Assembly: GCA_947034895.1 (NCBI GenBank)
Contig: OX344764.1
Location: forward strand, 24,304,001 to 24,368,000
Length of the DNA: 64,000 nt
Origin: Rhytidiadelphus loreus
Taxonomy: Eukaryota; Streptophyta; Bryopsida; Hypnales; Hylocomiaceae
Direction: 5' to 3'
Each line of letters starts with the position of its first letter. The stretch's first letter is position 1. Positions 50,305 through 61,195 of the stretch are shown piece after piece. Made by a program: the position numbers and the translations under genes. Under the pieces are notes generated by a model. The model was not told where the DNA came from, did no database searches, and worked only from the letters and a program-made list of their open reading frames with translations.

Positions 50305-50375
50305 TTATTTTTGGTTTAAAAACGTTGAATTTCTTGTTGTTGAAAGGCTTTTTGAACAATATTTCCTATTATTAA

Positions 50376-50610
50376 CCTCTAAAGGACCAAGTGACCATTT
50401 AACATACACATGAGATCTCAGGTTGTTATGCACAAAGGCAATCATGGTTGGATGTTTACAAAATTTTGTTATACGGTGTGAACATGTACCTCCTTAGTGG
50501 GAATATAAATTTTGTAAAACAACTTTTTCTTCCTTTTTCTTTTCTCATTGCCCTAAAAAGTGGTAGTTTTTCGAAAAAATGATCCAAAATGTATTGTGGT
50601 CCTTTAAGGA
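50376..50610. mobile_element. Short TTAA-flanked MITE, 235 bp
   Basis: It starts CCTCTAAAGGACCA and ends TGGTCCTTTAAGGA, with TTAA on both sides (50372-50375 and 50611-50614). Its ends match the 0.92 kb family but the interior is unrelated and non-coding. Confidence 0.75.
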
Positions 50611-50639
50611 TTAATATCTATTAATAAAAATATTACCAA

Positions 50640-50945
50640 AGTGCCTCCCCCCTAAACTTTTGTTTTTTGCTATTGTGCCTAGTTGTTATTGTTAAACAAG
50701 TTAAAATTTCATATTTTTTGTTCGGCAAGTGAAAGGAGGTTCCAATGCACCAAAAAACACAACATTCGATATAGTATTCAAAAGTTATAAAAGGTCAAAA
50801 GTTTTTGGATAGAGGGTTATAGGATTATTTCTTCCACATAAAAACATATTGATTTTGGAGATGTAGCTAGAGTGATGATGGTAGTTTTGGTTCAATAGTA
50901 CATTTTGGGTGCCCAACTTATCATATGTTTGGAATCTTGTAACTT
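50640..50945. repeat. Dispersed repeat A (copy 2)
   Basis: Direct copy of 17660-17960 with shared GGCAAGTGAAAGGAGGTT and TATTGATTTTGGAGATGTA. Confidence 0.75.
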
Positions 50946-53098
50946 TGGTGGTGCCCACTGGTAAGTTTAATTGCAACCTATGTCAACTTTTCACTTGCAT
51001 TGGTACTTTTACAATTGTAGACTCACTGAAATGTACATTGTTTTTTAGGATTTTAATTCACAACAATGTGGAATAAAGTTTTTATTACAGTAACCTTGAG
51101 GCTAGTCATAGCCATGGAAGGTTGTGCATATAATAAACTATATATTACATATACACATGGGAATTAAAAGGTTGAGATCCTCTATGCTAGGATGGCCTCT
51201 TCTTGCTTGCACTCCACTTGGGGTAATGTGTGTTCAAAACCTATCTTGTGATAGTTTAGGCTAATGTTCAAGGAAAAGCGTTGGTTAGTTCATTGGTAGC
51301 TGGTGCTTTTGGAAAAATAACCAATTAGAGTGTGAAAATGGAAGATTCAAAATTGAAAAAAATATTGGTAGGACAACAACCAATTGGTGTGCAAAAATAA
51401 TTGAATATTTAGCTAGCACTTTCATGAACTTGTCAAATTTTAGCCCCCAGCCATTTAAAATCCTATGCTAATACCCAAGGGTAGGGAGGCAAGTATGTGC
51501 TTGGATAGGGCAAATGGGTGGATATCAATTTTCATTGGGTTGAATTTAATAGGAAGTTGGAGAGGATTTTCTATAAGATTTGAAAAGGAGGTAGTAAATA
51601 TGCTTATACTAATGTGTGGTCAATGAACATTAAAGTTTCAACCTTGCATTACTATGTAAAAAAAATAGAACATAGGAAACTGTCATGGGCAAAACAAGGT
51701 GGTCAAAAATCCTTACAACGGGCTGTTGCAATTGCAAAATGCAACTTTGATGAAGTCATCATGTCCCTTTTTAGGTTTGTCTACTTTATAAGTAAGGAAT
51801 GTGTGCCTTTCCATAAATTTCAAGTTTGTGCAATCTTCTTCTATCTTGTAATCTTGCTTGTAATGCACCAATGACTTCAACATTGTATCATGATGAAAAA
51901 ACATGTGCGGACACACTACAACAAAAACAATGTTTTATGACTACAAAAAACGATTGCAGTCAGTCGTAAAATCAAAAAATATGACTAGCATAGAAATCAC
52001 TGTAGATGACTCGGAATATGATTGCAGCAGTCGTTTAGAAGCAGTCACTTCAGACATCAGTCATATTGGCAATCATATAAATTGAGGGGTATAAATACCC
52101 ATAATTAGCTATAGTATGCCAACAAGGCGTATATTTTGACTTTCTTTGACTTTTTGTTGAGCTGTCCGGGTAAATGAAAAAATCCTACGTGGAATATGAC
52201 TATGTTGAGTCATATTTTTTGATGACGTGGAATATGATTGGTTAGTCATATTTTGTGGAATATGACTCAACGCAGTCATATTTTTCAGTCATATTGAGAG
52301 CACCTAGTTATTTTTTGGAAATTATTATAATCATTTTGTGACTCCAAGTAGTCATTTTTTTATTGATATGTATTTTGAACTATGAATTGAACAAATCATA
52401 TAATGGTTGTAGGATACCTAAGCATATTTGCAATCATACATTAAAATGATTTAACAATTGAATAAAAGATTTCATGTAGTTAAAAACAAATACATATGAT
52501 TTTAAAGATATACAAGAAACAATTACATTGGAGAGGGAATATATAAGAAGGAATGTGACTCCTTTCAATGACATTTATAATTTATTAGTCACAAATACAA
52601 AATATGTATATCACAATGAATTATTTACACAAGTCAATAGAGACTATATTTCTTACAATAATATGAAGTGAGTTGTAAGTAGCCTCCAACGACTTTGTTC
52701 CAATTTTGTTGCCTGCATATACAATTAAAGAAATAGGAGGTTAATTTTTAATGAACATACAACAACGCTCAATCTTCAAAAGTTTCCAACAATAGAAAAT
52801 ATGTAATACAAATTTAGGGTAAGAAAAAAAACAATGGTGATGCAAAGAACAAGAAGAAAAAAGACAAAAAGTGCTAAAAGATAACAACAAATACAAGTTA
52901 AGATGCACAAGAAACAATAAGGAGCAACTACTAAGAGGTAACAAGAAACAACAAAAAAGAGTTAAGATGCAACAAAAAGAAATAAGAAACAAAAAGAGAG
53001 AACAAAAAGTAAGAAAGAAGAAAGAAGAAGAAAGAATTAAGATGCAAGAAAAAATAAACGAGAAGCAAGAGTGAAGATGCAACAAAAGACAACAATTT

Positions 53099-53340
53099 TA
53101 AGAAGTAAGAGTAACTCAAGATGCAACAAAAGACAACAACTAAGAAGCAAAAGTGAATTCAAGATGCAACAAAACACAACAATTAAGAAACAAGAGTGAA
53201 CTCAAAATGCAACAAAACACAACAATTAAAAAACAAGAGTGAACTCAAAATGCAACAAAACACAATAATTAAGAAACAAAAGTGAACTCAAAGAGCAACA
53301 AAACACAACAACTAAGAAACAAGAGTGAACTCAAAGAGAC
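53099..53340. repeat. 43 bp minisatellite inside CACTA element
   Basis: About five and a half copies with unit starts at 53142, 53185, 53228, 53271 and 53314, exactly 43 bp apart. The unit begins AAGAAACAAGAGTGAACTCA. Confidence 0.85.
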
Positions 53341-53385
53341 AAGAGACAAGAGACAACAAAAGGTAAGGAAGAAGAGTAAAAAAAA

Positions 53386-53500
53386 GTAGTGACTAGGGTT
53401 TCAAAACCCTAAAAAGTGGTGGCTAGGGTTTCAAAACCCTTAAAAAGTGGTGGCTAGGGTTTCAAAACCCTTAAAAAGTGGTGATTAGGTTTCAAAATTT
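53386..53500. repeat. 31 bp minisatellite with telobox-like palindrome
   Basis: Nearly four copies of a 31 bp unit containing CTAGGGTTTCAAAACCCT. Each unit holds the inverted pair AGGGTTT/AAACCCT, the plant telo-box word, probably by chance. Confidence 0.8.
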
Positions 53501-54005
53501 TAAACAATGGCTTGTCTATATTTTTTTTGATTGCCCATGTTTTTTTTAAGTTGTCCAAAAACAAAAAAAACGTTACTACCATGAAAATATGACCAATAAT
53601 ATAACTCAATGTTCTCAAATGAGTTCCCTACCGTTCCCTATGAAATACTTTGGTGTTCCCAACGGATGTATAATATACGCCTGTGAAGTACAAGACCCAA
53701 AAACGATTGGTAGTCATATTTTGCAGTCATATTTCTCTCCAAGGTATTGACCTCCAAGAAGTCACTAGTCATCCTCAGTCATATTTTTGCAGTCATAAAA
53801 CACTGCCATTGTTGTAGTGACATGATCTTAAGTATTTCTAGTGTAATTTAAAGACAAGTATTGGAAAGGGTGAGGGACTTCAAATATTTTGGGCTGATGA
53901 TTGATGAGACCACAAACACTTCAATTAGAAGACATCTTGTTGTGATTGTTACTTTCTTAGACTCGGCATGTTTGCCCATAAGTGTTGTAAATTCCACGTT
54001 TGCCC

Positions 54006-54053
54006 ATTTTCCATCCACTATCTACAGTTTATTATTGATAGTGGATGGAAAAT
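54006..54053. repeat. Perfect 17 bp stem hairpin
   Basis: ATTTTCCATCCACTATC at 54006-54022 is repeated in exact inverse at 54037-54053 with a 14 base loop. It lies at the broken end of the hAT transposase remnant. Confidence 0.85.
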
Positions 54054-54169
54054 AGAATTCAAAGGCCATTTTTGATTGTACCATAAGTGTTGTAAAGACA
54101 TAGGGGATGGATGTTGTATTAGTTTTTTTCCAAATGCACAAAGGCAACCAATAGGGTTGGATTTGACAC

Positions 54170-54854
54170 AGGGAATAATGACTTAATTGGCAAAGTTGTA
54201 ATAAGTAAATGTCACAATTTGATGCGATTCAACAAAGTCTTACACTTCTATTCTCTTCAAATTAGACAATTATTGGTAATCTCTACAATTGATAATACAA
54301 AACATGTAAAAGAAATACATAAAATTTCATAATTATTATGATTTTTATCTAATTGAATTTGATTCCATACATATTATGTCTCCACCATTGAATTCTTTAT
54401 AAATTTAATTGAGACTCTAAACTCTACACACATATATATGCAAACACACTCTAGTCTGAGCCATTCATGGTTCATTGAAATGCTTACCATCAAATGATAC
54501 TTTTCCTCCTTATATAAAACTCAAAAGTAGTTTCAATCTTGAAGTAAGTCTCCTTAAATCTTTTATTGAAATATGACTTTTCATATCCTATTTGGTTAAC
54601 TTCATATTTATACAATATGTCTACTTTCCTATTATTCTAAAGTAAACATGATATATAAAAATATATTATTGAAAATAATAATTACAATACATCACACACT
54701 TAAAATACTTGTGTGTAGAGAAGCACACTAATAGAGTGGCACACTAATAGAGATTTAAGAAGATGTGTCTATAAACAATGACTATTCAATTCTATTAGAT
54801 GATAAATGTAAGATGATAAACTATTTCATCTATATTCTAACCTTGATTCTAACA
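54170..54854 (-). repeat. Copia 3' LTR (lower boundary uncertain)
   Basis: On the minus strand the copia coding region is followed by a purine tract (GATGAAGGGAGA, 54855-54866) and then TGTTAGAATC, a standard LTR start, at 54854 reading downward. The LTR must extend left from there; the other end could not be fixed because the partner LTR is outside the window. Confidence 0.5.
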
Positions 54855-55600
54855 TCTCCCTTCATCTAAACTTTCTCAATAAAATAAAAAACTCTGAGTA
54901 AACTAATTAGAGAGGTATCCTCCCTAAACAAAGCTTTTGTGATACTTAAGACAAAAATAAATACTAAATATTCAAGCCAAGAGCTAGAATACAAGCATCA
55001 TGTTTTGTCGAAGGTAAAGTCTTAGTAACTCGCTTAGTAAAGATGTCGGCCCACATAGTTGTTGTAGGTATAAAATCAAAAATAATTTCTTTGTCTTTAA
55101 CTTTTTGTCGTAAAAAATGGTATCTCAGTTCAATATGCTTTGAACAATCATGAAAATGTGGATTTTTTTTATTAAAGCAAGGCATGATTGATTATCACAA
55201 TATATAAGTGTAGGATGAAATTGAGGAAATCCAATCTCACTAAGTAAATATCAAAGCAATAGAACTTCCTTGGTAACATAGGCAAATGCCATGTATTTCG
55301 CTTTTGTAGATGCATGCGCAATAGTTTTTGGTTTCTTTGAATTCCATGAGATAGAGCATTGGGCCAATTGAACATAAAAACTAGACGTTGAATGACATGT
55401 ATTATAATCAGGGTTGTTCGCTGCGACAGCGCGACACTGCGACAAACAGACGTCGCGCGACGTCTAGTAGAGCTCGCGCGACGTCACGAAAAGTCAATTT
55501 TACCTTTGACTTTATATAAAATTACCCCCCTCCAGCTGGATGCCATGTGGCATCTACATGGCAAACTCAAGGGGCGCATACGGGTACTAGGCGACTGCAT

Positions 55601-55705
55601 GTAGGGGCGAGTGGAGGTAGGGGCGAGTGGAGGTAGGGGCGAGTGGAGGTAGGGGCGAGTGGAGGTAGGGGCGAGTGGAGGTAGGGGCGAGTGGAGGTAG
55701 GGGCG
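55601..55705. repeat. 16 bp minisatellite, GGGGCGAGTGGAGGTA unit
   Basis: Six or more near-perfect units of GTAGGGGCGAGTGGAG, in the left arm of the 6.1 kb element. The open frame across it on the minus strand (a Pro/Leu/Ser repeat) is a by-product of the repeat. Confidence 0.9.
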
Positions 55706-55726
55706 ACCTCTTGTAGGAGTGATTTG

Positions 55727-56612
55727 TAGTGCAATTCAAAACTGCCACTTCTGCTGCAGTCATCCAAGAAAATAGAAAAAATATTTTTTGGAGAATCTAA
55801 CCGTAAGATCTTGTACTTAAGTTGTCTAAGATCATGTGGTAAAAATTTCATAAAGTTTGGCCATATAGATTGGAAGATATTAGCATTCAAAGTTGGAAAA
55901 AAAAATTGAACTTTGGCTTGCAATTTCAGATGACTTTGACCACCATTTGTAGAAAAAAATTGCACTATAAACTCTAAATTTTAAAAAATTATGTTGAAAA
56001 ATTGAATTGAAAGTTTAAGCAAAAAATTTCAATAGAAACACACTTGATTTTCATTCTTTAAGAAATTGTTGAATAGAAGTTGGTCTATGATTGAATGAAA
56101 AACTAAATTGTTAATAGCTCTAAGTTGGAATTGAAACACAATAAGCACAATGGTGAGATTGTTCTAGTAGACAAACTTAACTATATTAAACAATTTTCAA
56201 AAAAGTTGTATAAATTGCATTCAAAAATATATCATATAAGATGTTTTTTCAAAAAATTGTTTAGATTGTCTAAAAGACAAGATTGTCCATAATTTTTTCA
56301 TTGCTAGTCCAAATGGAATGAATCAAAGCTTCACATGTAGACAAAAATATAATATTTGAGGGAAAAAAATTTAATATTAGTTGACTTATTGTAATTTTTT
56401 TGTTGCTTGCTGACCTCTATTTTCAGCTTAGGGTGGCATAAATTTTGCTTTTGGACACCAATTGAAGAAAAATTTATATTCTTACAAAGATGATGTACTC
56501 TTCTATCCTCTAAAAAAGTTCAAAAAATGAAAATGAAAATTGAGACTATATGCACCTACTTGAACTCTTTAAAGTCCTTCAAAAGGACTCAAGTTGGTCC
56601 TTTAGGGGTTAA
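55727..56612. repeat. Left-arm fragment of the 0.92 kb TTAA family
   Basis: It begins inside the family at TCAAAACTGCCACTTCTGCT and is colinear to the family's right end, TTGGTCCTTTAGGGG at 56594-56608 followed by TTAA. The first 35 or so bases of the family are missing, replaced by GGGCGACCTC-type sequence. Confidence 0.75.
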
Positions 56613-57288
56613 AACTCAACTTTATTTTTGTACACTTTTACACACATTAGTTTAGAAGCAAATAAATTAAAGTACATTGTTTGGAAAAAATTACAAAATA
56701 TTTGCACAAAAGAATTCAAATTCAAGATTCAATACATAGACCTTGGCACCTAGCGTTTTGAATATTTAATATTTTTTCTAAATGGCACATCATATAAAAA
56801 GTGGTTAATATATTTACTTTCCTTTTCAAAATTTAGAAGCATGAAATGTGACCTATGTTTTTATTTGTACTAACATAATAACAACATACCCTATTACAAA
56901 ACATCAATGCGATAAACAACTTTAGGGGCTTTATCAACCATGAGTAGCTTTACCACCTATCTACATATTAGTTGCTTCTTTGAATCAGATTCAATGACTA
57001 TACCCAACTTCCTCACAAAGTACCTCATTACTAATGTGTTTTCAAATATTCCATTGTCATATTTGAGTAGTTGCATTGATTAGTGTCTCTATAGTAGCAC
57101 CTGCGGCCTTACTATACGTAACTAAAATCAAAAGAGTCCTTTTATTAATGACCACATCGTCAAATATTTGTTTCTACTAAGGATCCCTCATTAAAAAGCG
57201 TATAACCTCTGTCCTTACTTGTGGGTGACCAACTTTGAATTAGAAGCACATGACATTATGTCACCATATGCTTAGTGATGTCAATTTT
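56613..57288. other. Unassigned interior of 6.1 kb element
   Basis: AT-rich, without a valid open frame. The minus strand at about 57000-57200 can be read in short pieces as protein-like text with stops; it might be a remnant of a transposase but no motif is clear. Confidence 0.35.
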
Positions 57289-58745
57289 AGTTGCCCCTAG
57301 AAACCCCCAAACGGCCCAAATTTGCCAATTTTTGGACAAAAGGAAGGCCATTCTTTCCACCTCCACCCGCACTCACCCCTTACCCGAGGACGCCCTCAAG
57401 CACTCGCCCTGACCCCCGTTCTCCTCCATAAGAGGTCGCCCAAGACCCGAAGTCGCCCCTAAAAAACCCCAAACGGCCCAAATTTGCCAATTTTTGGACA
57501 AAAAAAGGGCCATTCTTTCCACCTCCACCCGCACTCGCCCCTTACCCGAGGTCGCCCTCAAGCACTCGCCTTGACCCGCGTTCTCCTCCATGAGCGGTCG
57601 CCCAAGACCCGAAGTCGCCCCTAAAAACCCCCAAACGGCCCAAATTTGCCAATTTTTGGACAAAAGGAGGGCCATTCTTTCCACCTCCACCCGCGGTCGC
57701 CCCTTACCCGAGGTCGCCCTGAAGCACTCGCCTTGACCCGCGTTCTCCTCCATGAGAGGTCGCCCAAGACCCGAAGTCACCCCTAAAAAAACCCAAACGG
57801 CCCAAATTTGCCAATTTTTGGACAAAAAGAAGGCCATTCTTTCCACCTCCACCCGCGGTCGCCCCTTACCCGAGGTCGCCCTGAAGCACTCGCCTTGACC
57901 CGCGTTCTCCTCCATGAGAGGTCGCCCAAGACCCGAAGTCGCCCCTAAAAAACCCCAAATGGCCCAAATTTGTCAATTTTTGGACAAAAGGAAGGCCATT
58001 CTTTCCACCTCCACCCGCGGTCGCCCCTTACCCGAGGTCGCCCTGAAGCACTCGCCTTGACCCGCGTTCTCCTCCATGAGAGGTCGCCCAAGACCCGAAG
58101 TCGCCCCTAGAAACCCCCAAACGGCCCAAATTTGTCAATTTTTAGACAAAAAGAAGGCCATTTTTTCCACCTCCACCCACGGTCGCCTCTTACCCGAGGT
58201 CACCCTTAAGCACTCGCCCTGACCCGCGTTCTCCTCCATGAGAGGTCGCCCAACACCGAAGTCGCCCCTAGAAACCCCCAAATGGCCCAAATTTGTCAAT
58301 TTTTGGACAAAAGGAAGGCCATTCTTTCCACCTCCACCCGCGGTCGCCCCTTACCCGAGGTCGCCCTTAAGCACTCGCCCTGACCCGCGTTCTCCTCCAT
58401 GAGAGGTCGCCCAAGACCCGAAGTCGCCCCTAGAAACCCCCAAACGGCCCAAATTTGCCAATTTTTGGACAAAAAGAAGGCCATTCTTTCCACCTCCACC
58501 CGCGGTCGCCTCTTACCCGAGGTCGCCCTTAAGCACTCGCCCTGACCCGCGTTCTCTTCCATGAGAGGTCGCCTAATACCCGAAGTCGCCCCTAGAAACC
58601 CCCAAACGGCCCAAATTTGTCAATTTTTGGACAAAAAGAAGGCCATTCTTTCCACCTCCACCCGCGGTCGCCCCTTACCCGAGGTCGCCCTTAAGCACTC
58701 GCCCTGACCCGCGTTCTCCTCCATGAGAGGTCGCCGAAGACTCAA
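57289..58745 (-). repeat. Nine-copy tandem array, 162 bp unit
   Basis: AGTCGCCCCT-like unit starts fall at 57289 (diverged), 57451, 57613, 57775, 57937, 58099, 58260, 58422 and 58584, spaced 162 bp apart apart from one 161 bp step. Units differ by few bases, so the array is young. Because 162 is 54 codons, the minus strand stays open across units (57915-57373 and 58562-58296), giving a 54-residue repeat with MEENAGQGEC and SKNWQIWAVW; a one-base deletion and other changes break it. Coding use is unproven. Confidence 0.92.
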
Positions 58746-59039
58746 AGTTATTTGAAAAACTCATTGGATTGCAATTTTTGGGTGATGAAAGTAGAAATTG
58801 ACAACTTCATTATAGTCAATTACTTTTGTTTTAGTTTGCTAGGTACATTAGTGGACGTACCTTGTTAGGTGAGCTAAGTAAATGGACCTTGATGAGATCA
58901 AATTTCATAGCTTTGACACCTAATCTCATTTATTAGAAATGAAAGCTCTTCTAAAAATCTAGTTGCTTTGGATTCTCTATAGTACTACTTGTATTTGATA
59001 ATATCTTGTTTGATCTATTAATTAGCTCTAGTATATAAA

Positions 59040-60280
59040 TTTTATGGCAAGGTGTCATCTTCTATTGAACACTCAAGTTTTGCAAATATGCAATTTTGTT
59101 AAATATATATCAATGGTTCATTTTCATTTATTCGGTTGGGATTATATGATATGAAATAAATCAAATAAGAAAGATCATACATATCTCTCCATCTATTTTT
59201 TTGTATTTTAGAAATCATTTGATAAATTATATACTTATAGAATGACTATTTGAGATTTGTTTAAATCCGTAGGGGAAATTTTCATTTAAATCTCTTCCCC
59301 ATTAATTTAGAAGTGAATATGGTAAATAATTCATAAGTACAAAGATGTTTGGAGAATCAAGAAAATTAAATGGAGAAGGTATTGCAAATATTTTCATGCA
59401 TTATTTTGTATTTTGAAATACACTTCATAAATTATAGACCCCTTTAGTAGGATAATTCGTTGAAATTTGCATAAATTAAATCAAAAGGGGAAGTTTTCAT
59501 TTAAATTCCTTCCCCACTAATTTTTTAAGTTAGAGATGAAGGTGGTAAATAATTCATAAGTACATAGATGTTTGGAGAATCATGAAAATTAAATGGAGAA
59601 GGTATTGCAAATATTTTCATGCATTATTTTGTATTTTGAAATACACTTTATAAATTATAGACCCCTTTAGTAGGATAATTCGTTGAAATTTGCATAAATT
59701 AAATCAAAAGGGGAAGTTTTCATTTAAATTCCTTCCCCACTAATTTTTTAAATTAAATATGAAGGTGGTAAATAATTCATAAGTAGTTGAGTACAAAGAA
59801 GCTTGGAGAATCAAGAAAATTAAATGGGGAAGGTATTGCAAATATTTTCATGCATTATTTTGTATCTTGAAAAACAATTTATAAATAATACACCCATAGG
59901 ATAAGTCTTTGAGATTTTTAAGCTTGAAATTAAAGTGGTAAATAATACATGAGTATGATGAATTGATGATACTTGGAAGATAGTGAAATTCAAAATGGAA
60001 AGCTCTTTCTAAAATCTACATTTTATTATTTTGTATTTTAAAATCTACTTCATAAATAATACCCTGGTAGGATGACTTTTAGAGATTTGTGTAATTCAAG
60101 AGGAGAAGCTCTAATTTAAATCTCTTTCCTCTATTTTTAAATTTTAGATGAAGGTGGTAAATTATACATAAGTATGATGATGCATAGAGAATAGAGAAAA
60201 TCAAATAGGAATGTTTTTATACAAATCTTCAGAGGGTGTTCAAATTTAAAATCCACTTGTTAAATAATACACTGATAGGA
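59040..60280. repeat. Degenerate tandem repeats, about 225 bp unit
   Basis: Units are marked by AAAATTAAATGGAGAAGG preceded by a GTACAAAGATGTTTGGAGAA-like block, with starts near 59336, 59559 and 59789. More diverged units lie near 59950 and 60170 and a partial one before 59336. Two central units are very alike; outer ones decay. No coding frame. Confidence 0.75.
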
Positions 60281-61195
60281 TGTTAATCTCTAAATTCTCA
60301 TTGTCTTCACAAGGGGCAAATGGATTTTGGCCAAGTTCCTATATGGTCAAATTTTTATGAAAAGATAGGGAAAAAAAATTAGCTTTCTAGGAATGTAATT
60401 TTAATTTTAATTGGTGCCTAGGAGCAAGAGTTATACAACAATTAGCTTTGATCTAAATTAAATCATTTGGATGAGCAAAAACAAATCTTGAAAAATTTGA
60501 ATTAAAAATTAATTTTTTTTCTCATATATTTTATTTTATTTTCATATGGAAAGCTTTTATTCATTTCATTTGGATTTATGATATGAAGAGGTTGCCAAGA
60601 AGTTGTAGAGCATCTTGTTTTGCAAGCAATTATAATATTGATTTGTAAAATATAGGTATAGGATTTGTTTTTGAGTTCAATTTTCAGAAAAATTCAAAAC
60701 AAATAGGTCCACCAAATCAACATTGATTGTTAGAACAATCTCATTATTGGAATTCGTGAGTTTTAATTCCATCTTAGAGCTATTAATGATTTAGTTTTTC
60801 CCTCTATGATACCTTCTTCTACTAAATAAATTTTTAAATAATGAAAATTACATTATATTTTAAACTTTTATTTTTTCTATATTTTCAACTCAATTTTGAA
60901 TGATGAAAAAAAACTAAATTCAAGATCTACAATTCAAACTATTTAAGTTAAGAAGATTTGAAGTCTTAAACTAGTTTGCCATTGTGCCAAAAAAATACAA
61001 TTTCTTCACTTTGAATGCATTTATCTTGCAATCTATGTGGTCAAAATGTCTGAAATTTTTTCCATGCATTCTCAAACTATTCTATTGCAAGATCCTATGG
61101 TAACATATGGGAAAAAAATACCATTCTAAATTTTTTTTCTCTTTGCAATTTGCACAAAAATGGCAGTTTTGAGTGTTTTTTGACAATTGCAACAA
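60281..61195. repeat. Right-arm fragment of the 0.92 kb family, inverted
   Basis: In the opposite orientation to the left arm. Its inner end, TTAATCTCTAAATTCTCATT at about 60281-60300, is a decayed family terminus. Its outer end, read on the minus strand, is ACTCAAAACTGCCATTT, joined to GACCTCC and GGGCGAC words just as in the left arm. Confidence 0.7.

Larger units (their letters stand above)
51914..53819. mobile_element. Non-autonomous CACTA transposon, 1.9 kb
   Basis: It starts CACTACAACAAAAACAATG and ends CATTGTTGTAGTG, the classic CACTA terminus, with ACA duplicated at 51911-51913 and 53820-53822. Both subterminal regions carry many copies of the short word AGTCATAT/ATATGACT in both orientations, typical binding-site repeats of this superfamily. 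The interior is low complexity: a purine-rich stretch, a 43 bp tandem array and a 31 bp tandem array. No transposase domain was seen. Confidence 0.92.
51590..54060 (+). pseudogene. hAT-type transposase remnant split by CACTA element
   Basis: The left part (51600-51913) encodes a zinc-finger-like TNVWSMNIKVSTLHYYVKKIEH, then AVAIAKCNFDEVIMSLFRFVYFISKE, typical of the TTF/DUF4371 class of hAT transposases. The right part (53823-54060) continues with VRDFKYFGLMIDETTN and HLVVIVTFL, the catalytic-domain start of the same class. A CACTA element (51914-53819) with a 3 bp ACA duplication separates the two. Stop codons remain in the right part and the C-terminal half is missing, so it is a dead fragment. 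Confidence 0.65.

Noticed and set aside
52741..53119. Leu/Phe/Ser-rich minus-strand frames and Lys/Glu-rich plus-strand frame
   Set aside because: They are low-complexity translations of a purine-rich tract inside the CACTA element.
55567..55965. 132-codon minus-strand frame with a Pro/Leu/Ser repeat
   Set aside because: It is generated by the 16 bp minisatellite; no start context or homology.
57289..58745. CRISPR-like array
   Set aside because: Whole units of 162 bp are repeated head to tail without unique spacers, in a plant genome; this is a tandem satellite.
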